From contig JALXFQ010000210.1 in assembly GCA_027067235.1 (NCBI GenBank), positions 1-5,898 on the forward strand: DNA of 5,898 bases. The letters are read 5' to 3'. The notes under the pieces were generated by a model that was not told the DNA's origin, ran no database searches, and was given only the letters and a program-made list of their open reading frames with translations. A program made the position numbers and the translations under genes. Source of the DNA: Gammaproteobacteria bacterium. Its GTDB lineage: Bacteria > Pseudomonadota > Gammaproteobacteria > QOAV01. Of this stretch, positions 1 to 5,623 are shown piece by piece. The stretch's first letter is position 1; each line of letters opens with the position of its first letter.

Positions 1-273
1 GAAGTGCAGGTGGCCTACGCCATCGGCGTCGCCCAACCAGTCTCCATCAGCGTCAACACGTTCGGCACCGGCGTGATACCGGACGACCAGATCGCCGTAC
101 TGGTGCGCGAGCACTTTGACCTGCGTCCCAAAGGCATAGTACAGACGCTGGATCTGCTGCGGCCCATCTACCACAAGACAGCAGCCTACGGCCACTTTGG
201 TCGCGAAGATGCCGACTTCACCTGGGAGCAGACCGACAAGGCCGACGCTCTCAAGGCGGATGCGGGTATCTGA
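1..273 (+). CDS. metK: S-adenosylmethionine synthetase, C-terminal part (cut by window start)
   Basis: Methionine adenosyltransferase makes S-adenosylmethionine from methionine and ATP in the cytoplasm, supplying the cell's main methyl donor. Only the last 90 residues are present; the frame is open from base 1 and ends at TGA 271-273. The visible part is the family's C-terminal domain. It shows YAIGVAQPVSI, then VREHFDLRPKGI, then RPIYHKTAAYGHFGR and a closing WEQTDKA segment, all in the order found in Escherichia coli MetK. The TAAYGHFGR stretch is a hallmark near the end of the protein. The full enzyme is usually about 385-400 residues, so roughly three quarters lies to the left of the window. 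A strong terminator follows 30 bases after the stop, so metK ends its transcription unit here. Identification is secure; the N-terminal ATP-binding motifs cannot be checked. Confidence 0.97.
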   Translation, partial: EVQVAYAIGVAQPVSISVNTFGTGVIPDDQIAVLVREHFDLRPKGIVQTLDLLRPIYHKTAAYGHFGREDADFTWEQTDKADALKADAGI

Positions 274-303
274 CCACGCAACACAGGCTGGCTAACACCA
301 GAC

Positions 304-339
304 AAGCCCCTGCGCCTTTGCCGGCGCAGGGGCTTTTTT
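304..339 (+). terminator. Intrinsic (Rho-independent) terminator of metK
   Basis: A perfect 13-bp stem pairs AAGCCCCTGCGCC (304-316) with GGCGCAGGGGCTT (323-335) across a 6-base loop. It runs directly into a tract of six T (334-339). It starts 30 bases after the metK stop codon, as expected for the end of that transcript. It also implies that the hydrolase further right needs its own promoter or depends on read-through. Confidence 0.94.
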
Positions 340-394
340 CTGGGAATAAACCGGGTTTGTTTCTTTCAGCTCAGGATTCCTCCACAATGGTGGC

Positions 395-478
395 ATGAAA
401 AAATTACTGCTCGCCATTGTTTTCGCCATGCCGCTAAAGGCCTGTATCGGGTTTCGCGTGGTGCGTGAATTTCCGTGA
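395..478 (+). CDS. Possible 27-residue small protein or leader peptide, overlapping the hydrolase start
   Basis: ATG 395 opens a 27-codon frame ending at TGA 476-478. The product begins MKKLLLAIVFAMPLKAC and ends in REFP. Two lysines followed by a hydrophobic run and Leu-Lys-Ala-Cys resemble a signal peptide with a weak lipobox (Cys at residue 17), though Lys in the lipobox is atypical. Its stop overlaps the hydrolase GTG start as GTGA (475-478), the usual arrangement for translational coupling. A second overlap lies upstream: ATG 387 encodes only three codons and stops at 396-398, forming ATGA with this start. An AGGA at 373-376 sits 10 bases before ATG 387 and 18 before ATG 395. I do not recognise the peptide. 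It could be a coupling leader, a tiny lipoprotein, a remnant signal peptide or chance; 27 codons is too short to decide. Confidence 0.3.
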   Translation: MKKLLLAIVFAMPLKACIGFRVVREFP

Positions 479-1353
479 AACCGGACCAGCTTTTTCACCC
501 CGATGAAAAGGAAGCGCGGCTGAAGCTGGGCTGCCAGCGTCAGGTGGTCTATCGCATCCTGCGCGGCGAACAGCGCAAGCCCCTGTTGATGCTGCTGCAT
601 GGCATGGGCAGCAACATGACGCGCTGGTCCGAGTTTGTTGCCCATACCCGCCTGAAGAAAACCCACGACCTGTTGCGGCTTGATTTGCGCGGACATGGTC
701 TGTCCGCCTGCCGCTGTGAACTGACCATGGAACGCTGGGTGTGGGATCTGAAACAGATACTCGGTAAGGAAGGTTATGACCGCGCTATTGTCGCCGGGCA
801 CAGCATGGGCGCGCTGCTGGCGCTGCATTTTGCCAGAACCTGTCCTGACCAAACGACGTCGCTGGTGCTGGTGGAGCCATCGTTCCCGGAGGCCATGCCC
901 AAAGACCGGCGCTGGCTGCGTCCGGTGTTTCGCGGCGCTGCCGGTATGATCAGGGCAGTCAATGCGCTGGGCCTGCATCGACGCCGCTACCGCTACCGCA
1001 GCCTGTGGCAATGGGACGAAGAGGCGCGCGCCATGATCCGCGCTGGCAAACGCGCCGAAGTGATCGCCCGATATGCCTCGCCCTGGGTGGACCTGCCCTA
1101 CAACCCGCTATCCAGCTATTTTCAGGACGCTGCCGAAATACTTCGCCCCGCGCCGGTATCCGCCGACATCCGCCAGCCGACACTGGCCTTGCTCTCCTCG
1201 GGCAACCCGCCAGATGAGCAACAGAAAACGCGCGATTTGCTTGGCCTGTTGCCGGATTGCCGAATCCGCAAAATTGACGCCTCGCACTGGCTGATGACCG
1301 AAGCCCCGGACGCGGTGCGTAGCGCCATAGAGGATTTTGTCAGCGCGCGGTAA
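475..1353 (+). CDS. Alpha/beta hydrolase fold protein, substrate unknown
   Basis: A 292-residue cytoplasmic-type hydrolase of the alpha/beta fold. The oxyanion motif is LLHGMG (residues 40-45), a DLRGHGLS segment follows at 70-77, and the nucleophile elbow is GHSMG (108-112) with Ser110. The catalytic His is probably His271 in DASHW. The acid is less clear: Asp247 after the seventh strand or Glu134 (LVEPS) after the sixth. Residues about 140-220 form a basic, aromatic cap (HRRRYRYR at 168-175). Length is normal for the family. GTG 475 is the only reasonable start, because the same frame has TGA at 466-468 and the next Met is inside the HG-motif strand. No clear Shine-Dalgarno precedes it, and the GTG overlaps the stop of a 27-codon ORF, suggesting coupled translation. 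The fold covers esterases, lipases, dehalogenases and thioesterases, so I assign no substrate. Confidence 0.9.
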   Translation: MKPDQLFHPDEKEARLKLGCQRQVVYRILRGEQRKPLLMLLHGMGSNMTRWSEFVAHTRLKKTHDLLRLDLRGHGLSACRCELTMERWVWDLKQILGKEGYDRAIVAGHSMGALLALHFARTCPDQTTSLVLVEPSFPEAMPKDRRWLRPVFRGAAGMIRAVNALGLHRRRYRYRSLWQWDEEARAMIRAGKRAEVIARYASPWVDLPYNPLSSYFQDAAEILRPAPVSADIRQPTLALLSSGNPPDEQQKTRDLLGLLPDCRIRKIDASHWLMTEAPDAVRSAIEDFVSAR

Positions 1354-1371
1354 CCCACCAATCACCAATCA
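1354..1371. repeat. 18-bp gap between convergent genes, made of a 7-bp tandem repeat
   Basis: The whole space between the hydrolase stop and the pyruvate kinase stop is occupied by CACCAAT repeated twice (1356-1369) plus a third partial CAC. No hairpin or T tract is visible, so neither convergent transcript has an intrinsic terminator here. Confidence 0.6.
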
Positions 1372-2814
1372 CTATTCAATCGTCATCACCCGTATCAAAT
1401 CCGTGCCGCCCGCGCGCTGGCTTTGCCCGGCGGTGACGATAATGGTGTCGCCGGCTTTCACATAGCCCAGTTCCCGGGCGCGCACCATGGCCATCTTGAT
1501 ACGCGCCTCGTCGGAGGGTTCTTCGCTGTAGAGGATGGGCAGTACGCCCCAGTTCAGCGCCAGCCTCCGCGCCACCTTGCGTGATTCGGTAATGGCGAGT
1601 ATCAGCGACACCGGGCGGTGCTTGGACACCAGTCGCGAGGTGGTGCCGGTCATGGTGAGGGTGAAGATGGCGGCGGCGTCGAGTTTTTTGGCCATGGAGA
1701 CCGCGCCCTGGGCTACGGCCTCGGTGACCTGGAACGACGGGTTGGGCTTGGTGGCCTGCAAATAGCCGTATTCCTCCAGCCATGCCTCGGTCTTCACCGC
1801 CAGATCAGCCATGGTTTTGACGGATTCCACCGGGTAGCGGCCAGCGGCGGTTTCTCCGGAGAGCATCACCGCCGAACTGCCGTCGAGTATGGCGTTGGCC
1901 ACGTCAGACGCTTCCGCGCGGGTAGGTTTGGGGTTGAATTCCATGGACGCCAGCATTTGCGTGGCGGTAATGACCGGCTTGCCGTTTTCTACCGTGGTGC
2001 GGATCATGCGTTTCTGGATGATGGGTACTTCGCCGAAAGGCAGTTCCACGCCCATGTCGCCGCGCGCCACCATCATGCCGTCGGCTGCCTGTACGATAGC
2101 ATCCAGGTTGCGCACGCCGGCCTTGTTTTCGATCTTGGCGATCAGCGGAATGCAGGTGCCCATGTCTTCCAGCATCTGGCGCATGATAATGATGTCATCG
2201 GCGCTCTGGATGAACGAGGCGGCGATATACTCGACATCGTTCTCTACCGCAAATTCCAGTTCCTTCAACACATCCTCGCGGCCTTCCGGACTAGCGGTGG
2301 CCATGGGCAGGGTGGTGCTGGGCAGGTTGACACTCTTGTTTTCCTTGAGTACACCGCCGTGTATGACCTCACAGTGGATTTCTGTCGGCAGTACTTTCAC
2401 CGCCTTCAGCTCCAGCGCGCCGTCGTCCATCAGAATCGTGTCGCCCGGCTCGATATGCTCGGCGATGGTGGGAAAGCTCACCGCAACGCCTTCCTGATTG
2501 CCCATGCGGTCGTCGGCATACAGCACAAACCTGTCGCCGTTAATCAACTCCACGGTGCGGTTTTCCAGCTTGCGAGTTCGAATCTCCACGCCGCGCGTAT
2601 CCACCATGATGGCAACGCTGGTGTTTACCGCGCGCGCCGCCTCGCGTATGCGCCCGACCTTGGCCGATTGTTCTTCGTGAGTGCCGTGGGAAAGGTTCAG
2701 GCGCGCGACATTCATGCCAGCGCGGATCATTTCAATCAACGTTTCCACTGAATCACAGGCCGGGCCGATGGTGGCGACGATCTTGGTTTTTCGAATACGG
2801 GGAATGTGAGTCAT
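1372..2814 (-). CDS. pyk: Pyruvate kinase
   Basis: Converts phosphoenolpyruvate and ADP to pyruvate and ATP, the last step of glycolysis. The product is 480 residues, a normal length. Domain A carries RKTKIVATIGPA (8-19) and ARLNLSHG (37-44). Domain B spans about 72-168. Domain A then resumes with IAKIEN (225-230; catalytic Lys227), metal ligands Glu229 and Asp253 (VARGDMGVE), TATQML (283-288) and an intact PTRAE...DVANAILDG segment. Domain C fills the last 130 residues. DTKGPEIR, normally strongly conserved, reads DTRGVEIR here (72-79), and the NKGVNLPG segment reads NKSVNLPS. Glu77 at the position linked to potassium dependence predicts a K+-activated, PykF-like enzyme. I chose ATG 2814: the frame stays open to 2982, but that extension has no family similarity and would overlap the trpB2 start. 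No clear Shine-Dalgarno is visible. It converges with the hydrolase and diverges from trpB2. Confidence 0.97.
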   Translation of the reverse strand: MTHIPRIRKTKIVATIGPACDSVETLIEMIRAGMNVARLNLSHGTHEEQSAKVGRIREAARAVNTSVAIMVDTRGVEIRTRKLENRTVELINGDRFVLYADDRMGNQEGVAVSFPTIAEHIEPGDTILMDDGALELKAVKVLPTEIHCEVIHGGVLKENKSVNLPSTTLPMATASPEGREDVLKELEFAVENDVEYIAASFIQSADDIIIMRQMLEDMGTCIPLIAKIENKAGVRNLDAIVQAADGMMVARGDMGVELPFGEVPIIQKRMIRTTVENGKPVITATQMLASMEFNPKPTRAEASDVANAILDGSSAVMLSGETAAGRYPVESVKTMADLAVKTEAWLEEYGYLQATKPNPSFQVTEAVAQGAVSMAKKLDAAAIFTLTMTGTTSRLVSKHRPVSLILAITESRKVARRLALNWGVLPILYSEEPSDEARIKMAMVRARELGYVKAGDTIIVTAGQSQRAGGTDLIRVMTIE

Positions 2815-2899
2815 CGGAATCGCTACTAATGATACAGGCGCGTATTCTGACGCAACTCGCGCGCTTAAGCCATTTGTTTTCTGACAGATGTGCAGGGAA

Positions 2900-2942
2900 T
2901 TGACACAAGACAAGTCGATGTTTATAGCGCTTGTGCGATAAT
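2900..2942 (+). promoter_or_regulatory. Candidate sigma-70 promoter(s) for trpB2
   Basis: TTGACA (2900-2905) matches the -35 consensus exactly and stands 17 bases from TATAGC (2923-2928), a four-of-six -10 match. A second option is GATAAT (2937-2942) preceded by TG at 2934-2935, an extended -10 without a good -35. Either would start transcription shortly before the ribosome binding site at 2965. A 6-bp inverted pair, CACAAG (2904-2909) and CTTGTG (2930-2935), overlaps these elements and could be an operator half-site pair, but this is weak evidence. I found no convincing promoter for pyruvate kinase on the opposite strand in 2815-2975. Confidence 0.5.
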
Positions 2943-2964
2943 ATGTGCGCTCAGAAAAATAACC

Positions 2965-2970
2965 AGGAGG
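2965..2970 (+). promoter_or_regulatory. Ribosome binding site of trpB2 (decides the start)
   Basis: AGGAGG is a full Shine-Dalgarno match and lies five bases before GTG 2976. It fixes the start there. The TTG at 2931 and the ATG at 2943 are in the same frame but lack such a site. Confidence 0.9.
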
Positions 2971-2975
2971 AGAGA

Positions 2976-4361
2976 GTGTCAAAACAGATCAAATTCGAGC
3001 TGCCGGAATCGGCCATGCCCAAATTCTGGTACAACATCGCGGCGGATTTGCCGCATCCGCCCATGCCGCCGCTGAACCCCGGCACCGCCCAGCCCATCAG
3101 CCCGGATGATCTCGCGCCGCTGTTTCCCATGGCGGTAATCGAGCAGGAAGTGAGCATGGAGCGGGAAATCGAAATTCCCGGGCCGGTGCGCGACATACTG
3201 CGCCAGTGGCGGCCATCGCCGCTGTACCGCGCCCGCAGGCTGGAAAAGGCTCTGGGTACGCCGGCGAAGATCTATTACAAGAACGAATCGGTCAGCCCGG
3301 CGGGCAGCCACAAGCCCAATACCGCCGTGGCGCAGGCGTTCTACAACGCCGAAGAAGGCGTCAAACGTATCACCACTGAAACCGGCGCTGGGCAGTGGGG
3401 ATCATCGCTGGCGCTGGCCGGCTCCATGTTTGGGCTGGATATCGACGTGTTCATGGTGCGCGTCAGTTATGACCAGAAGCCCTACCGCCGCGCCTTCATG
3501 GAAACCTTTGGCGCGCATTGCACTGCCAGCCCCAGCGAGCGCACCGAAACCGGCCGCGCCATTCTGGCGCAAGATCCGGACAGCTCCGGCAGCCTCGGCA
3601 TCGCCATCTCCGAAGCGGTGGAACTGGCCGCCCAGCGCGATGACACCAAATATTCCCTCGGCTCGGTGCTCAACCATGTGCTGCTGCACCAGACCATCAT
3701 CGGCGAGGAAGCCATTGCCCAGATGGATATGGCCGACGATTACCCGGACGTGGTCATCGCCTGCACCGGTGGCGGCTCCAACTTCGCCGGCATCGCCTTT
3801 CCGTTCCTCGGCAGGAAGCTGCGCGGCGAGCAGGATGTGGAAGTGGTCGCCGTGGAGCCATCCGCCTGCCCGTCGCTGACCAAGGGCGCATATGCCTACG
3901 ACTTCGGCGATACCGGTCACCTCACCCCGCTGGTGAAAATGCACACCCTCGGCTCCACCTTCGTCCCGCCCGGCTTCCATTCCGGCGGCCTGCGCTACCA
4001 CGGCATGGCGCCGCTGGTCTCGCAAGTGGTGGCGGAAGGACTGGCCCGGCCAACGTCCTACCATCAGGTTGAATGTTTCGACGCCGGCGTCCAGTTTGCC
4101 AAGGCCGAAGGCATCGTTCCCGCGCCCGAATCCACCCACGCCATCAAGGGCGCCATCGTCGAAGCGCTGAAATGCAAGGAATCCGGCGAAGCCAAAACCA
4201 TCCTGTTCAACCTCTCCGGCCACGGCTATTTCGACATGCAGGCCTACATGGACTACGCCGCCGGCAAGCTCAAGGACTACGCCTACCCGGATCAGGAAGT
4301 CGCTATGGCGCTGGCGGGATTGCCGGTGGTGGACGAGGCGGCGATCGGCGCAGGGGGTTAG
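2976..4361 (+). CDS. trpB2: Tryptophan synthase beta chain, TrpB2 class (stand-alone)
   Basis: A PLP-dependent enzyme expected to condense indole with L-serine to give tryptophan. The product is 461 residues, longer than classical TrpB1 (about 400) and typical of TrpB2. The N-terminus has the class segment FWYNIAADLPHPPMPPL (17-33). The PLP lysine is Lys113 in AGSHKPNTA, preceded by KNES where TrpB1 has a KRED-like segment. ETGAGQWGSS (135-144) is a TrpB2 signature, TrpB1 having ETGAGQHG; Glu135 matches the catalytic glutamate. GGGSN (265-269) holds the cofactor phosphate, and Ser414 in LSGHG should contact the pyridine nitrogen. All key residues are intact. No trpA or other trp gene lies within the window, so it appears to be an orphan TrpB2, a type proposed to salvage free indole. 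A consensus ribosome binding site and promoter lie just upstream, divergent from pyruvate kinase. The physiological role is inferred from the class. Confidence 0.95.
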   Translation: MSKQIKFELPESAMPKFWYNIAADLPHPPMPPLNPGTAQPISPDDLAPLFPMAVIEQEVSMEREIEIPGPVRDILRQWRPSPLYRARRLEKALGTPAKIYYKNESVSPAGSHKPNTAVAQAFYNAEEGVKRITTETGAGQWGSSLALAGSMFGLDIDVFMVRVSYDQKPYRRAFMETFGAHCTASPSERTETGRAILAQDPDSSGSLGIAISEAVELAAQRDDTKYSLGSVLNHVLLHQTIIGEEAIAQMDMADDYPDVVIACTGGGSNFAGIAFPFLGRKLRGEQDVEVVAVEPSACPSLTKGAYAYDFGDTGHLTPLVKMHTLGSTFVPPGFHSGGLRYHGMAPLVSQVVAEGLARPTSYHQVECFDAGVQFAKAEGIVPAPESTHAIKGAIVEALKCKESGEAKTILFNLSGHGYFDMQAYMDYAAGKLKDYAYPDQEVAMALAGLPVVDEAAIGAGG

Positions 4362-4405
4362 CATCCGGGGCCGATGTATTCACGGCAGATTGGCAATAGG
4401 GTCAT

Positions 4406-4437
4406 ACCCGCTTCGCCGTTATCGTGGCGAAGCGGGT
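4406..4437. repeat. Perfect 12-bp hairpin downstream of trpB2, no T tract
   Basis: ACCCGCTTCGCC (4406-4417) pairs perfectly with GGCGAAGCGGGT (4426-4437) around an 8-base loop. It begins 44 bases after the trpB2 stop and sits between convergent genes, so it may help end or protect the trpB2 transcript. No T run follows on either strand, so it is not a standard intrinsic terminator. A competing small hairpin, GGGT (4399-4402) with ACCC (4406-4409), uses the same left arm. Confidence 0.75.
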
Positions 4438-4438
4438 G

Positions 4439-4470
4439 AAACCAACCGATGTGGGTATAAACGTTGGTTT
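4439..4470. repeat. Second perfect inverted repeat, adjacent to the first
   Basis: AAACCAAC (4439-4446) pairs perfectly with GTTGGTTT (4463-4470) across a 16-base loop. It starts one base after the preceding hairpin ends (4437), so the two would stack in RNA as a tandem structure. On the + strand the trailing TTT lies in the stem, and no longer T tract follows. Confidence 0.6.
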
Positions 4471-4543
4471 ACCGGGCGCGTGATATAGCCACTTTCGGTG
4501 ATGCCGAGCCTATCGATCGGGCATTTCCGAACGCGACATGGAC

Positions 4544-5623
4544 TTAGCTATTTCGCGTCAATCTGTGCCCCAGATTGATAGCGGGTTTTTCGATCAGTTT
4601 GTATGCGATAGAAGATATAACAAACGTTGCGACTATCACCATCAACATGTAGATGCCCATGTGTAATGATGGCAACCCCTCTCCCCAGGCTCTCGCTCTC
4701 AGCCATTGGATCTGGCTAATTACGATAGGGTGAAACAGGTAAATAGAATAACTGATGGCGCCGAGCCAGAGTAGAAGCGGCTGGCTCGTTTTCAGATGGC
4801 GGTATCCGAGTAGAAATAGTACGAAGCCAAGTATATGTCCCAGTCCGAATCGCACGGGTTGTTCGTTAAGATGGATGCCAAGAAAGCCAAGGCAGAGGAC
4901 AGTCACGGGCAGTAAAAATACCGCCAGCGGCGCTAGCAGCAGCAAGTTGTTAGTGGATCTGGGTGATTGTTCGGTGAATACTGACCGCAGCATCGTCCCA
5001 CTAAACATCATCGCCAAAACGTAGGGGATATAGCGCAATTCTTTATGCAGGCTCTGTAGCAGATCCGTTTCCCTTGCAACAATGGATATCACGCAGAACA
5101 GACACAGCGATACGATACAGGCAATGAACTGGTATATGGGCTCGTGCAGCACTCCGGCGGCAAACAGCGCGGCGCAGATAGCGTAAAAAATGATTTCTGC
5201 CTGTAATGTCCAGTACAGACCCAGCATATGTGGTTCGCCGAGGAATCTTTGCAGCATGGTGGCGTTCGCCAAGATAGTGCCCGTTTCCCAATGCTTGCCT
5301 GCAATCAAAGTGGTTGAGATCAAAACCGCGGCAATCGAAACCCAGTAAACCGGATATAAACGGAAAAACCGGCGTATCGCGAATTTCTTTAAAGCGCCGT
5401 CCCCTTTGGAGAAACTGAAAGGTATGACGAATCCTGAAATCAGAAAGAAGCACACGACGCCAATCCTGCCAAAATCGACGTACCAGGCCATATCTGCCAG
5501 CAAAGTGCCATGCGCAGCTATTTCGGGGATTCGACGGAAGCTTTCCGAGCTATGTTGCCAAACGACCAGAAGCGCGGCGACTCCTCTCAGGACATCAATA
5601 TTGTTTAGGCGGCTGGTTGCCAT
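4544..5623 (-). CDS. Acyltransferase-3 family integral membrane protein (OafA/YrhL-like)
   Basis: A 359-residue polytopic inner-membrane protein of the acyltransferase-3 family, which moves acetyl or other acyl groups onto cell-envelope glycans and similar acceptors. Arg13 and His24 in DVLRGVAALLVVWQH give the family's R-x10-H active-site motif in the first membrane segment. Then come FFLISGF (59-65), RRFFRLYPVYW (84-94), YWTLQAEIIFY (137-147), SYSIYLFHP (291-299) and EKP (345-347), all in the usual order. Hydrophobic stretches suggest about ten membrane segments, and length is normal for a version without a SGNH domain. ATG 5623 is chosen because the frame extends open to 5866 but those 81 codons show no similarity or membrane segment; the Shine-Dalgarno is weak (GGA 11 bases upstream). 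The gene is AT-richer than its neighbours (29 of 60 G+C at 5281-5340 against 42 of 60 at 3541-3600), suggesting transfer. No glycan genes flank it here, so the acceptor is unknown. Confidence 0.93.
   Translation of the reverse strand: MATSRLNNIDVLRGVAALLVVWQHSSESFRRIPEIAAHGTLLADMAWYVDFGRIGVVCFFLISGFVIPFSFSKGDGALKKFAIRRFFRLYPVYWVSIAAVLISTTLIAGKHWETGTILANATMLQRFLGEPHMLGLYWTLQAEIIFYAICAALFAAGVLHEPIYQFIACIVSLCLFCVISIVARETDLLQSLHKELRYIPYVLAMMFSGTMLRSVFTEQSPRSTNNLLLLAPLAVFLLPVTVLCLGFLGIHLNEQPVRFGLGHILGFVLFLLGYRHLKTSQPLLLWLGAISYSIYLFHPIVISQIQWLRARAWGEGLPSLHMGIYMLMVIVATFVISSIAYKLIEKPAINLGHRLTRNS

Larger units (their letters stand above)
4362..4543. other. Convergent intergenic region rich in inverted repeats
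   Basis: The gap separates the 3' ends of trpB2 and the acyltransferase gene. Besides the two perfect hairpins at 4406-4470, it has an imperfect one pairing ATGCCGA (4501-4507) with TCGGGCAT (4517-4524), with one bulged G. A 6-bp pair, ACGCGA (4531-4536) and TCGCGT (4553-4558), runs into the last codons of the acyltransferase gene. No coding frame is supported here. Confidence 0.6.

Noticed and set aside
292..1011. - strand open frame (239 codons) across the metK terminator and hydrolase
   Set aside because: It runs through an intrinsic terminator and lies opposite the conserved hydrolase motifs; its sequence is Gln/His/Ala-rich and unlike any family I know.
1618..2751. Long + strand open frame (377 codons) opposite pyruvate kinase
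   Set aside because: It is antisense to a clear enzyme gene, shows no recognisable domain, and is rich in His, Gly, Ala and Arg as expected of a GC-rich shadow frame.
2931..2975. Earlier TTG or ATG starts for trpB2
   Set aside because: They lie on or before the ribosome binding site, have no site of their own, and add residues not typical of TrpB2.
2815..2982. N-terminal extension of pyruvate kinase
   Set aside because: The added 56 residues have no family similarity, overlap the trpB2 start and ribosome binding site, and lie upstream of a canonical family start at 2814.
3402..4364. Long - strand open frame (320 codons) opposite trpB2
   Set aside because: Same reasons: it lies opposite a well-supported gene, has low-complexity Gly/His/Ala composition and no family similarity.
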